A stretch of DNA of 64,000 nucleotides from positions 124,001 to 188,000 of the forward strand of contig JAJEGY010000009.1 of the NCBI GenBank assembly GCA_022819585.1, given 5' to 3'. This DNA comes from Dehalococcoidia bacterium (GTDB taxonomy: Bacteria > Chloroflexota > Dehalococcoidia > Lucifugimonadales > Lucifugimonadaceae). Positions within the stretch are counted from its first letter, which is position 1. The number at the start of each line of letters is the position of its first letter. Shown here in pieces: positions 54,622-63,567 of the stretch. The translations under genes and the position numbers were made by a program. The notes below the pieces were generated by a model. It made no database searches. It was not told the DNA's origin and worked only from the letters and a program-made list of their open reading frames with translations.

Positions 54622-55434
54622 ATGGATGAACGCATCGAAGTCAATCGCAGGAACTGGAACGAGCGGACGCCAATCCATGTCGCGTCCAAGTTTTACGACG
54701 TCGAAGGGTTCAAAGCGGGCCGGATTTCGCTGACCGACATCGAGATCGACGAACTAGGTCCCGTGAAGGGAAAGTCTCTTCTTCATCTTCAATGCCACTT
54801 CGGAATGGACACAATGTCTTGGGCAAGGTTGGGCGCGAACGCGACCGGGGTTGACATCTCGGACAGTGCGATTGATGTTGCACGAGGCCTGAACAAAGAG
54901 CTTGGGTTGGATGTTCGATTCATTCGAGCCAATATATATGACCTACCTTCGGTCTTAGATGAACAGTTCGACGTGGTTTACACGGCTGTCGGCGTCTTGT
55001 GCTGGTTGCCGGATTTAACTGCCTGGGCACAGGTTGTTGCTCATTTTCTGAAACGCGGAGGTACGTTTTACATCCTTGACGGTCATCCGAGCTCACACAC
55101 GTTTGAGCCTGTCCAATCCTCCGATGGCGAGTTCGACATCAAACCGTTGAATACCTATTTCCCGAATGAAGAAGGTTTCCTGTTCCCCGGCGGCGGTTGC
55201 ACGTATACAGGCCCCCAGATAATCGAAACTCCGAGCCACGAATGGCAACATAGCATGTCGGAAATCGTCAACGCAATCATAGGAGCGGGTTTAAAGATTG
55301 AGTTTTTGCACGAGTTCCCGTTCGGGTTCTTCCGAGCATTTCCTCAGATGACGCGTGGTGACGACGGTTGGTGGCACTTAGACAAGTACGATGGCAACAT
55401 CCCATTGATATTTTCATTGAAGGCAACAAAATAA
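54622..55434 (+). CDS. SAM-dependent methyltransferase
   Basis: 270 residues. GKSLLHLQCHFGMDTMSWAR has the motif-I glycine replaced: L-H-L-x-C-H-F-G-x-D, a class I Rossmann methyltransferase variant (as in many Chloroflexi and Actinobacteria). Then LGANATGVDISDSAIDVARG (SAM-acidic strand), DEQFDVVYTAVGVLCWLPDL (motif II/III) and HFLKRGGTFYILDG. The C-terminal half has PGGGCTYTGPQIIETPSHEW. Small-molecule substrate likely; no partner is nearby. Confidence 0.88.
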   Translation: MDERIEVNRRNWNERTPIHVASKFYDVEGFKAGRISLTDIEIDELGPVKGKSLLHLQCHFGMDTMSWARLGANATGVDISDSAIDVARGLNKELGLDVRFIRANIYDLPSVLDEQFDVVYTAVGVLCWLPDLTAWAQVVAHFLKRGGTFYILDGHPSSHTFEPVQSSDGEFDIKPLNTYFPNEEGFLFPGGGCTYTGPQIIETPSHEWQHSMSEIVNAIIGAGLKIEFLHEFPFGFFRAFPQMTRGDDGWWHLDKYDGNIPLIFSLKATK

Positions 55435-55440
55435 ACATTT

Positions 55441-56262
55441 TCAACTCGTAGCTAGTTCGTAAAATCCATATATCCCCATTGTGGCATGATCGTAATCAAT
55501 CACATTGGAAACCCACCACGAAACTGCCAGCGCGATGAATAAACCAATACTCGCCGAGACGATTATTGTCTTATTTGATACTCTTTTAAATCGAGTTCTT
55601 ACGATGGGATTGCCGAAGATAAAGAAATCATCTTCGATGGTAACCACCCGTTTTGGGCTCAAGGCCCAGCCAATGGTGATACCGGCAATCAATCCACCGA
55701 CGTGTGCGCCCTGATCTATGCCCGGTATCAATATCCCGAAGAAGATGTTGATGACCAGTACAATCGCCAAGTTCAAAATCAACGGGTTTACTGAAACGCC
55801 GAAGTCATTCCTGTTTCGCACAAGATAAATTCCGTACGCTCCGACAATCCCGAAAATCGCACCGCTCGCGCCGACGCTCAACGCCGGCGAAACAAGGTAG
55901 CTAGCGGCGACCCCGCAAACGCCCGAGACAACGTACGTCGCGAGGAATGCCAACCATCCGAAGTCACGCTCGAGCCGCGGCCCAAAGATTACTAAAGCAA
56001 AAGTGTTCGCCGCGATGTGCATCCAGCCTGAGTGCAACACAACAGGCGAAAACAAGCGATACCAATCTCCGTCTTGAATCGCCGGCCCAAATTTAGCTCC
56101 CCAACGATAGAGATTCGTGGCATCGTTGGATCCGCCGGTAAAACTGAGTACCACAAACATCGCGACGTTTATCGCGACGAACATCGTGGTGATGGGATTC
56201 TCAGCTAGAGAGGCGAAAAATCTCCGAAATACTTGCTCTTGTCCCCTATTTTGTCCTATCAT
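55441..56262 (-). CDS. Rhomboid-family intramembrane serine protease
   Basis: 273 residues from the ATG at 56262; the frame goes to 56298. Six helices: MFVAINVAMFVVLSFTGG first, then GDWYRLFSPVVLHSGWMHIA (W-R motif and H-x-x-x-H of the first loop), SVGASGAIFGIVGAYGIYLV with catalytic Ser in G-A-S-G, and QGAHVGGLIAGITIGWALSP with the catalytic His in A-H-x-x-G. The C-terminus adds a seventh segment. Cleaves membrane proteins within the bilayer. Confidence 0.93.
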   Translation of the reverse strand: MIGQNRGQEQVFRRFFASLAENPITTMFVAINVAMFVVLSFTGGSNDATNLYRWGAKFGPAIQDGDWYRLFSPVVLHSGWMHIAANTFALVIFGPRLERDFGWLAFLATYVVSGVCGVAASYLVSPALSVGASGAIFGIVGAYGIYLVRNRNDFGVSVNPLILNLAIVLVINIFFGILIPGIDQGAHVGGLIAGITIGWALSPKRVVTIEDDFFIFGNPIVRTRFKRVSNKTIIVSASIGLFIALAVSWWVSNVIDYDHATMGIYGFYELATS

Positions 56263-56598
56263 CTCAATCCGTCGGAGCCGAATTGCGTTGCGTTTCACAA
56301 CGTGTTACAGGATCGTCCATGTTGAGATTCTATCTCTTTTTGGAATCTCGATAGGAACGACGCAAAGGCGTAAAGATACATTGTTTCATTGTAAAAACGG
56401 AGGTGTAACTCCGAAATCTGAATGCTTGAAGTAGGTGACTTTGCGGTTTTAGCGAAAATTTGTCCACATTCGACGTGTAAAATGAGAAGCAAAGAGGATA
56501 GAGGCACGAGTGCCAAGAACTTAATTGTCGATTCTTAAAGGAAGCTCCAAGCGAGCGTCAACGGTCAGGCGACCAAATGGTTTGATGGAGACGCAACG
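56263..56598. other. Intergenic region with a small hairpin
   Basis: 336 bp between divergent genes (rhomboid and an unknown protein). An AT-rich centre (TGTTTCATTGTAAAA near 56381-56396) is followed by CGGAG-GTGTAA-CTCCG (56398-56413). Possible promoters for both genes; no coding or RNA gene is evident. Confidence 0.45.
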
Positions 56599-57144
56599 AT
56601 GCCGATAGAAATTGTCGAGGTAGACCTCGCAGAGATGCACCGCACGGCTCTTCTAAGCAGAGCAAAGAGTCCTCACGTGCGGGCGCTGTACGAGGCCATG
56701 TTCTCGCTTAAGCCAGGTGAGGCGAAAGCTGTGATCGCCGAACCGGACGAAGACTTATCTCAGATACGTAACTTGGTTACACAGTGCGCTGCGCGCGCCA
56801 ACATCGAATTACAGATAGTCGTCGACCGGATCGCAGGGCGAGTACTTTTCACGCATAAACCGAACAAGCCCGGATCAAGTGACACAATGCACGGCACGGC
56901 TTCAACGTCTCGCACTCCCGAGGATCAAGCAGCACTGATTGACAGACGCGAAAGGATCCGAGAAGCCGCTCTAGCCCTTGGGCAACAGCGTCCTCAGATC
57001 AGCGCCCAAGAAGTTGTCGACCACCTTCGAGACACAGGGAAACAACTTGACTTGCCTCGACCAACTACGGCCGTCAGCGCTGTAATGCGAAATATGCGTG
57101 AATTCGACCGCATTGGACGAAGCTGGTTCTCGTACCGCGGTTAA
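56599..57144 (+). CDS. Protein of unknown function with two domains
   Basis: 181 residues; start ATG 56599, with the sequence around it AT-moderate and only a weak GGAGACG upstream. N-terminal half: MPIEIVEVDLAEMHRTALLS, LKPGEAKAVIAEPDEDLSQI then LVTQCAARANIELQIVVDRI and AGRVLFTHKP, a strand-helix pattern. The C-terminal half (RREREIREAALALG-like helix, ISAQEVVDHLRDTGKQLDLP, then PTTAVSAVMRNMREFDRIGR) looks like a winged-helix or RFX-type HTH. No family is recognised. It may be a regulator. It stands convergent with mqnD. Confidence 0.6.
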   Translation: MPIEIVEVDLAEMHRTALLSRAKSPHVRALYEAMFSLKPGEAKAVIAEPDEDLSQIRNLVTQCAARANIELQIVVDRIAGRVLFTHKPNKPGSSDTMHGTASTSRTPEDQAALIDRRERIREAALALGQQRPQISAQEVVDHLRDTGKQLDLPRPTTAVSAVMRNMREFDRIGRSWFSYRG

Positions 57145-57184
57145 TTGAACCGAACTATAGTAGTCGCGCAAGGGATACTTCGAG

Positions 57185-58036
57185 TCACCTTGCGTGAATT
57201 ATGTCCAACGGAGGGGTTTGGTCCAGAATTTCTGCGTCCACGGCTTTTCGGAACAGTGTTGCAAGCGCGTCCAAGCCTTCTTCGCCCATGTCAAGCGTAT
57301 CTTCGTTCACGTACATCCGGATGAATCGCCGACCATCTTCGCGCCCAATTCCGCGCCCAAATGCGAGGGCATAGTCCAATGCTTCGTCCTCGTGAGCGTG
57401 GGCGTATTCGATCGACGACTTCAACGCGTTCGCGATGAGTCGACCCAATTCGTCTCCCAGTGATCGGTTGACAACATCCAACCCTAAAGGTATCGGCAGT
57501 CCGGTTTCCTCGAACCACCTCTTACCGAGATCCAGCAACGCATTGAAACCGCGTTCTTCAAACAGTATCTGGCCCTCATGCAGGAGAATACCTGCGTCAG
57601 CAATGCCAGATTTCACGGCATCTTCTATCTCATCAAAATCAAGAAACAATGGAGTGACCTCGGCGGGTCCGAATATCTGAAAGAGCATCCAAGATGTTGT
57701 GTGTTTGCCGGGAACGGCGACCTTGCGACCCTCCAAAGATTCAATGTCCAGATCTTCACGGGTTGTTACCACAACCGGGCCATAGTTACGACCGACCGAT
57801 GCGCCACAAGACATTATGCGGTATTTGTCGGCGATTTTCGGATAATGAGCAGCAGATATCGCGCTAACTGGTAGAGCGTCAGTTTCGGCCAAGAGGTTCA
57901 ACGACTGAATGTCTGCCATGTGATGGTCGATTCGGTAACCGTCGATGCGAACAGCTCCGTTTGCCAGCCCGTAGAACATGAATGCATCGTCAGCATCTGG
58001 GCTGTGACCGAATACGATTGTTTCGTCGTTAAGCAA
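57185..58036 (-). CDS. mqnD: 1,4-dihydroxy-6-naphthoate synthase
   Basis: 283 residues. TTG start at 58036 with GGGAG 8 nt upstream; the longer frame overlaps the GNAT gene. VFGHSPDADDAFMFYGLANG is the conserved MqnD/MqnA N-terminus; then LPVSAISAAHYP, YGPVVVTTRED, VAVPGKHTTSWMLFQIFGPA and ILLHEGQILFEERGF follow. In the futalosine pathway MqnD converts cyclic dehypoxanthine futalosine to 1,4-dihydroxy-6-naphthoate. It lies in the order mqnE-mqnA-mqnC-GNAT-mqnD, with start/stop overlaps at the GNAT junction. Confidence 0.93.
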   Translation of the reverse strand: MLNDETIVFGHSPDADDAFMFYGLANGAVRIDGYRIDHHMADIQSLNLLAETDALPVSAISAAHYPKIADKYRIMSCGASVGRNYGPVVVTTREDLDIESLEGRKVAVPGKHTTSWMLFQIFGPAEVTPLFLDFDEIEDAVKSGIADAGILLHEGQILFEERGFNALLDLGKRWFEETGLPIPLGLDVVNRSLGDELGRLIANALKSSIEYAHAHEDEALDYALAFGRGIGREDGRRFIRMYVNEDTLDMGEEGLDALATLFRKAVDAEILDQTPPLDIIHAR

Positions 58037-58646
58037 TTTCGATCTCCCGCTCTTCTCGGAAATCCAGCGATTTAAGCATATATTGGCAATTTTCACTCCA
58101 GAACTGTGTTTCGCCATTGGCCATTGAAACCATTCCTGATAACGTGAATCGCGGCATCCGCACCCTTGTGAATCCCATGCTTTCGTAGAGTTTGATCGCT
58201 CGGTTGTTATCCACCCCTACTGACAGTGAAAGCGAATCGTATCCATGTGCAATCGACAAGATCGTCATCTCGGCCAATATGCGCGCACCGACTCCACGAG
58301 AGCGCAGGTCTTTCCGTACCCACAGGTCCTCTACGTACGGGCATAAACGGTCGATATGCTGCTTTGGGGAACCTGTTGGACCTTCCCAAAGAAGCATTCC
58401 GTGACCAACTGGTGTATCCCCGATCCAAGCGATCAAGTAAACGAGCATCCCATCGTCTTGGAGCTTCAATCTGCCTTTGTGTGTTGCGACGTTTCGAGCC
58501 GGGTTCAATTCGTCGGCGACTTTGCCAATTTCACCGTTCTGTAACGGTCGAACATCGACCAAGTGCGACAAATCGCCAGAATTCGTCAGATTCCAAGCGA
58601 TCCTATCTGCTAAGCGCGCAAGCACTCTTGTACCTGCGCGAATCAT
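58029..58646 (-). CDS. GNAT-family N-acetyltransferase in the menaquinone cluster
   Basis: 205 residues. VEDLWVRKDLRSRGVGARIL carries the acetyl-CoA motif R-S-R-G-V-G (about residues 113-118); LSLSVGVDNNRAIKLYESMG is the N-x-x-A-x-x-L-Y signature; strands and helices of the fold are complete. Start overlaps the mqnC end by 4 nt and its end overlaps mqnD by 8 nt, so it is translated within the operon. A role in menaquinone synthesis is unproven; it may only share the transcript. Confidence 0.88.
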   Translation of the reverse strand: MIRAGTRVLARLADRIAWNLTNSGDLSHLVDVRPLQNGEIGKVADELNPARNVATHKGRLKLQDDGMLVYLIAWIGDTPVGHGMLLWEGPTGSPKQHIDRLCPYVEDLWVRKDLRSRGVGARILAEMTILSIAHGYDSLSLSVGVDNNRAIKLYESMGFTRVRMPRFTLSGMVSMANGETQFWSENCQYMLKSLDFREEREIEIA

Positions 58647-59782
58647 GCGGTCGCGCCTACCGGGATCGAGACTTCAGGCTCAAACTCACGTACGATCTCG
58701 TAGTTGGTCAAGCGTTGGGCAGGTCTAAACCCGGCGTCCGAAATCAACTCTCGGACTTCGTCCTCTGTTGTACGGTTGTAGAACCCAGCAGCGAGCATCA
58801 CGTTCTCATCAAACAGTGTGCCGCCGAAATCATCCGCACCGAAATGCAACGCCATTTGTCCCGTCTTGCGACCTTCTGAGAACCATGACGCTTGTATATG
58901 CGGCACATTGTCAAGATAGATCCGACTTAGAGCGATGATTCGCAGATACCTGTTAGGGCCTGCTTCCTCAGCCACTTGCTTGCCCAACGCAGTGTTTTCC
59001 CTCTTGTAAGACCAAGGGATGAACGCCGTGAACCCGCCTTCGTTGCTCAAGTTCGCATCTGCCACGTCTTGCACATCTCGGATATGTTGCAACGTCTCTA
59101 CGATATCTTCATCCGTCTCGACATGACCGTACATCATGGTCGCGGTGGTTTTGAAACCGACTTCGTGAGCAGCTTCGTGAATCTCCGTCCACTGCTCCCA
59201 AGTGTCTTTCGGCGCGAAACGAGACACGATCTTTTTGACGCGATTGTTGAGTATCTCGGAGCCACCACCCGGCATCGTGCGTTGTCCCACATCCCACAAA
59301 TCTTGCATGACCTCAAGAGGTGGCTTTCCAGACACATCGCACATCTGCCAAATCTCTGGAGCAGACCAGTAGTGAGGCATCACACCAGGGTAACGCTTCA
59401 CGGTCTCTTCAACCATGTCCAAGTAGTACTCGTAGGGCAGTTCGTCGTTTAATCCGCCTTGCATCAGGACGGTGGTCACCCCTTTCTCCGCCGCGCGTCC
59501 GACCTTGTCCATGATCTGCTCGACAGAATAGGTGTAGGCAGACGGGTCTGAAGGATCAGTGCGGTAGAAGGCACAGAAAGAACAATACGCATCGCAGAGA
59601 TTCGTGTAATTCAAGTTTGTATCGATCACGTACGTCACTCTGTCAGGTACGTTGAACCGATCTTTGACGTGAGTCGCTAAAGGCGCTAATGTGAGGAGGT
59701 CAGCGTCGCGTAGGAGATACAGGCCTTCGTCGAAGCCGATCCGCTTGTTTCGGAGCACCTTATCTTGGATTTCGTTGATCAT
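58643..59782 (-). CDS. mqnC: Cyclic dehypoxanthine futalosine synthase (radical SAM)
   Basis: 379 residues. Radical-SAM cluster motif NLCDAYCSFCAFYR (C-x3-C-x2-C, about residues 63-70); then GVTTVLMQGGLNDELPYEYY, QRTMPGGGSEILNNRV, TTATMMYGHVETDEDIVETL, GGFTAFIPWSYKRENTALG and GGTLFDENVMLAAGF, all MqnC-type. The enzyme closes dehypoxanthine futalosine into the cyclic form. It is paired with MqnE at 60622, the other radical-SAM member, and the order of genes matches a futalosine operon. Confidence 0.93.
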   Translation of the reverse strand: MINEIQDKVLRNKRIGFDEGLYLLRDADLLTLAPLATHVKDRFNVPDRVTYVIDTNLNYTNLCDAYCSFCAFYRTDPSDPSAYTYSVEQIMDKVGRAAEKGVTTVLMQGGLNDELPYEYYLDMVEETVKRYPGVMPHYWSAPEIWQMCDVSGKPPLEVMQDLWDVGQRTMPGGGSEILNNRVKKIVSRFAPKDTWEQWTEIHEAAHEVGFKTTATMMYGHVETDEDIVETLQHIRDVQDVADANLSNEGGFTAFIPWSYKRENTALGKQVAEEAGPNRYLRIIALSRIYLDNVPHIQASWFSEGRKTGQMALHFGADDFGGTLFDENVMLAAGFYNRTTEDEVRELISDAGFRPAQRLTNYEIVREFEPEVSIPVGATA

Positions 59783-59804
59783 CAGGAATACTCCTAGCCT
59801 CAGT

Positions 59805-60605
59805 TCATCTATCAGAGCTATACGGGATCACGTTTGGCCGCCACTGAGGCAGTCGCTCTAAACGCGACTGAAACTCATCAATGGCCGCATGTTCAGCCTC
59901 GCCAAGTTCGTAAGTGAAACCGTTGATGTATGTAGAGACATCATCACCCGACATACTCGGTACAAGTTTTAAGTCTGCTATCTCATTTATATGCGAGATG
60001 CCATATGCGAATGACTTATGTAAGGTCTCAGCGAAACGACCAAGTTCTTGCGCTGTGGCGTCGCTTCGAGCAACCCAGCGCGCGAATACGAACGGCAAAC
60101 CAGTTAATCGTTTCCACTCGTACGATAGATCGTAGACGAATCGCCGACCAATGCCACTGTGTACGACCTTCAGCGCGGCGTCACCTATGAGTAACTCGGC
60201 AACGCACTCTTCCTCCGGACCTCGCAACTGGACATCATCAACAGTCCAATGGTCAGCGAACAAGATGCGCAACAGCTGAACCGATGTCGACGTATGACCG
60301 GTCACTGCAACCGTCCTACCCGACAACTCTTCGGCCGGTACATCGCTTAAAAGAAGGACGCTTCTCGCAAGCCCGTTGGTGGCAACCCCCAAAGACCCTT
60401 CAACTACATTGCCTTGCATACGCAACACCTCAGCTATCGGCAACGGCCCGGCGTCTAACTCGCGCTTTTGCATCGAGGCGGCCATGTTGCGAGGCGGCAA
60501 CTCGATGAGGTCAAACCAGTCACCTTCCAAACGAGCATAGAAGACGGCTGAATTCAGATATGGCATGAACCCGATGCGCCAGCGCGTTTCTACTTCGTTG
60601 GGCAT
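59805..60605 (-). CDS. mqnA: Chorismate dehydratase
   Basis: 266 residues from the ATG at 60605; longer frames run into mqnE. RIGFMPYLNSAVFYARLEGD is the conserved start; LPPRNMAASMQKRELDAGPL and PIAEVLRM, then LLSDVPAEELSGRTVAVTGH, TSTSVQLLRILFAD, and LLIGDAALKVVHSG follow. Along with MqnD it belongs to the periplasmic-binding-like fold family. It dehydrates chorismate to 3-enolpyruvylbenzoate, the first step of the futalosine pathway. A 16-nt gap separates it from mqnE. Confidence 0.9.
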   Translation of the reverse strand: MPNEVETRWRIGFMPYLNSAVFYARLEGDWFDLIELPPRNMAASMQKRELDAGPLPIAEVLRMQGNVVEGSLGVATNGLARSVLLLSDVPAEELSGRTVAVTGHTSTSVQLLRILFADHWTVDDVQLRGPEEECVAELLIGDAALKVVHSGIGRRFVYDLSYEWKRLTGLPFVFARWVARSDATAQELGRFAETLHKSFAYGISHINEIADLKLVPSMSGDDVSTYINGFTYELGEAEHAAIDEFQSRLERLPQWRPNVIPYSSDR

Positions 60606-60621
60606 CGCTTGGAGATCGATC

Positions 60622-61785
60622 TCAGTTGTAGACGGCGATTTCGTTGTAAAGGGCGTCGCGCTCAACGGGTATTCGACCAGCATCTTTGATCGACGCGACC
60701 ATGCTCTTACGGGCCAAACCTGCCGGCGAATCGGCGAGGGCTGCGTGTGCAATCCGTTCTTTCCCGATCGTCCCATCGAGATCATTAGCGCCGAAGTTTA
60801 GACCTATTCCTGCTGTCGCTTCGCCCAGCATTACCCAATAAGCCTTTATAGCCATAACATTGTCGAGAATTAAGCGAGATGCCGCAATCATCTTGACGTC
60901 GTCCATAGGGGGGGTGTGACGCGGACGCAGTTTCGTGTACCCAACTTGGTACTCGAGCGGGATTAGCGCCAAGAATCCATCTGTCTCATCTTGGAGTTCA
61001 CGAAGCAGTATCAGGTGGTCTATTCGCTCGCGGAACGTCTCGACATGACCGTAAAGGATTGTGCAGTTGCTTTTGATCCCCATACCGTGTGCGATGCGGT
61101 GGACTTCAAGCCATCTATCCGCCTTCGCCTTCCCAGGCAGCAACAATCTATGAATACGGTCCGAAAACACTTCCGCGCCTCCACCCGGCATCGAAGATAG
61201 CCCTGCTTCTTTGAAGATCGCCAGGGATTCCTCAGGCGGAACCTTCCATCGTCGCCAAAAGTAGTCGATTTCGGATGCGGTAAATGCCTTGATCTGCACA
61301 TCGGGACGTGCCTTGTGCAACTCGCGGATCATCTCAACATAAAACTCAAACGGCCACGTTGGGTGGTGACCTCCGACAACGTGAAGTTCCTTGATGTCGC
61401 CGTCGAGATGTTCGAGCATCTCGTCCATTGTCATCTCGTACGCGCCTTCATCAGTCGGTTTCTTGGCATAGTCGCAGAACTTACATGAAAGCACACAGAT
61501 GTTAGTCGGATTCAGATGGCGATTGAGCACAAAATAGACTTTCTCGCCAGAAATCCTTTTCTTGGCATAATCGGCCATCAAGCCAACTGCCGAGAAATCG
61601 TCAGTTTCTAAGATCTTGACACCATCATCTGCAGACAACCTCTCCCCTATCTTCACCTTTTCCCATATCGATTCGAGATCGGGGTCGGAGATCAATATAT
61701 CGGGAACTTCAACGTGACCGTTGCTACCAATGCCCGTTGTCGGGTGTGTCGCCGCCACGTCTGCGACTGTGGTTGCCATCGCCAT
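60622..61785 (-). CDS. mqnE: Aminofutalosine synthase (radical SAM)
   Basis: 387 residues. A 30-residue Ala/Thr-rich N-tail (MAMATTVADVAATHPTTGIG) precedes the domain. The Fe-S motif is CVLSCKFCDYAKKP (C-x3-C-x2-C, about residues 96-103). Further blocks are DIKELHVVGGHHPTWPFEFY, GAEVFSDRIHRLLLPGKAKA, ILYGHVETFRERIDHLILLR and FLALIPLEYQ, of the MqnE type. It joins 3-enolpyruvylbenzoate with SAM to aminofutalosine. First gene of the operon; the start of transcription should lie in the 205-bp gap to the divergent gene at 61991. Confidence 0.92.
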   Translation of the reverse strand: MAMATTVADVAATHPTTGIGSNGHVEVPDILISDPDLESIWEKVKIGERLSADDGVKILETDDFSAVGLMADYAKKRISGEKVYFVLNRHLNPTNICVLSCKFCDYAKKPTDEGAYEMTMDEMLEHLDGDIKELHVVGGHHPTWPFEFYVEMIRELHKARPDVQIKAFTASEIDYFWRRWKVPPEESLAIFKEAGLSSMPGGGAEVFSDRIHRLLLPGKAKADRWLEVHRIAHGMGIKSNCTILYGHVETFRERIDHLILLRELQDETDGFLALIPLEYQVGYTKLRPRHTPPMDDVKMIAASRLILDNVMAIKAYWVMLGEATAGIGLNFGANDLDGTIGKERIAHAALADSPAGLARKSMVASIKDAGRIPVERDALYNEIAVYN

Positions 61786-61990
61786 ATGCGGACCGCTTTC
61801 GGTGATTACATACTCTCGCTACGTCTATTCTCTATCATCGCGCCAAACCAGACTCTGCATGGGCTTCGCGCCATGCTTCTAATCGTTTGAACTCACCTTC
61901 GCCACGCGTCTCGAACAACTTGCGTTCCGTTCGTTACCATCAGAATCAGACACGCCACTGGTCGACAAGGATCTTCGAGGAATTCGGCGA

Positions 61991-63118
61991 ATGCCTGAAA
62001 CACCACCGCACACACAGAAGCGAATCGACGATTTGTTCGATCGTTTGAACGATCTGTCTTGGCACCAAATCGGATACCCGACCAACCAATGTTTCGATTA
62101 CTCGCCGCTGTACCCCCTTCTACAGCACAGCGCGAACAACGTCGGAGACCCGTTCCACGACAGCCTTTACCGTGTCAACACTCACGCATTCGAACGGGAG
62201 GTCATCACGACCTTCGCGAATCTGATGAGACACTCACCCGATGAGACCTGGGGCTACGTGACTTCGGGCGGTACCGAAGGGAACATGTACGGGCTCTATA
62301 TTGCTCGTGAGATGTTCCCCGAGGCCGTCGTCTACTTCTCGCAGGACACCCACTACAGTGTCCGCAAGAACCTGCGAGTGCTCAACTACCGAAACATCAT
62401 GATCCGAAGTTTGGATAATGGGGAGGTTGACTACGACGATCTCCGTGAGACGATTCGCATCAATCGCCATCTACCGGTGGTAGTGATGGCCAACATCGGA
62501 ACGACGATGAAAGGAGCGGTAGACAATCTCGACAAAATACGCGATATCTTTGATGAACTTGCGATCTCCAGCAGCTATATCCACGCCGACGCAGCCCTTA
62601 GCGGCATGATTTTGCCATTTGTAGACGATCCTCAGCCCTATGGATTCGATGCCGGAATCGATTCGATCGCCATCAGCGGACACAAGATGATCGGGTCACC
62701 TCTTCCAAGCGGTGTTGTTCTGACCAAGAGCGACTACGTGGGGCGAGTCGCCAGATCTATCGAGTATGTCGGCGCCATGGATACGACTCTTTCAGGGTCC
62801 CGAAACGCCATAACACCCCTGATGCTGTGGTATGCATTCGAGCAACACGGTCTGGAGGGATTCCGCGGAATCGTCCATGAAACACTGGACGTCGCACAGT
62901 ACGCGGTCGACAAATTCAATGAGAACGGCATCCCGGCTTGGCGTAATAAAAACTCCATCACAGTCGTTTTCCCGCGTCCTGCCGACACCGTCGTCAACAA
63001 GTGGCAGATGGCCCCCTACGAGAACTTCGCCCACATCATCACCGTGCCCAATGTAACCCGGGACAAGATTGACGCAGCAGTCGCTGATTGCGTTGCAAAC
63101 CCACGAACAACAACCTGA
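61991..63118 (+). CDS. PLP-dependent histidine decarboxylase-like protein
   Basis: 375 residues, ATG 61991 with GAGGAATTC in front. Group II decarboxylase fold: WHQIGYPTNQCFDYSPLYPL at the N-terminus, TWGYVTSGGTEGNMYGLYIA (PLP phosphate loop), YFSQDTHYSVRKN (His stacking on PLP), SYIHADAALSGMILPF (Asp pairing with the pyridine N), and SIAISGHKMIGSPLPSGVVL (PLP Lys). The set S-x-H-K-M/F-I-G-S-P and its length match bacterial PLP histidine decarboxylases. Other amino acids are possible as substrates. An ACT-domain gene follows 21 nt downstream. Confidence 0.88.
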   Translation: MPETPPHTQKRIDDLFDRLNDLSWHQIGYPTNQCFDYSPLYPLLQHSANNVGDPFHDSLYRVNTHAFEREVITTFANLMRHSPDETWGYVTSGGTEGNMYGLYIAREMFPEAVVYFSQDTHYSVRKNLRVLNYRNIMIRSLDNGEVDYDDLRETIRINRHLPVVVMANIGTTMKGAVDNLDKIRDIFDELAISSSYIHADAALSGMILPFVDDPQPYGFDAGIDSIAISGHKMIGSPLPSGVVLTKSDYVGRVARSIEYVGAMDTTLSGSRNAITPLMLWYAFEQHGLEGFRGIVHETLDVAQYAVDKFNENGIPAWRNKNSITVVFPRPADTVVNKWQMAPYENFAHIITVPNVTRDKIDAAVADCVANPRTTT

Positions 63119-63139
63119 CTACAGGAGACCAATTACCTC

Positions 63140-63550
63140 ATGAAGCAGATCACCGTCAATGTAGAAAACGAAGTCGGCGTCATCGCCGGCGTAACTAGCG
63201 TCTTATCTAAAAACGGAATAAACATCTTGAGCCTCAGCACCGAGGTTATGGAAGATTCGGGCGTCATATTCATCACGACTGAAGATGAAGATCACGACAA
63301 AGCGCTATGGTGGCTGGCGGATGCGGGATACAAGGCGATGACTGACGAGACGTTGGTTATCACCATGCCCGACGAACCCGGAGCCCTAGCCAAAGTTGCA
63401 GAGCGATTCCGAGACCACGACATCAACATCCAGAGCCTGCACATCATAAACCGAGCCCACGGCCACACCACAGTATCCCTTAGCACTGACAATCAAGACA
63501 AAGCGCGCAAGCTAGTCAAGGATCAATTGGTAACCACATCAAACCGCTAA
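63140..63550 (+). CDS. Two-ACT-domain regulatory protein
   Basis: 136 residues: ACT domain 1 (about residues 1-68; MKQITVNVENEVGVIAGVTS, VLSKNGINILSLSTEV) and ACT domain 2 (about residues 70-136; TLVITMPDEPGALAKVAERF, RDHDINIQSLHIINRA). ACT domains bind amino acids and regulate an enzyme or act as transcriptional co-regulators. Position directly after the decarboxylase gene suggests that it senses the amino acid of that enzyme. Confidence 0.9.
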   Translation: MKQITVNVENEVGVIAGVTSVLSKNGINILSLSTEVMEDSGVIFITTEDEDHDKALWWLADAGYKAMTDETLVITMPDEPGALAKVAERFRDHDINIQSLHIINRAHGHTTVSLSTDNQDKARKLVKDQLVTTSNR

Positions 63551-63567
63551 CCGCACGTCAAACCTGC

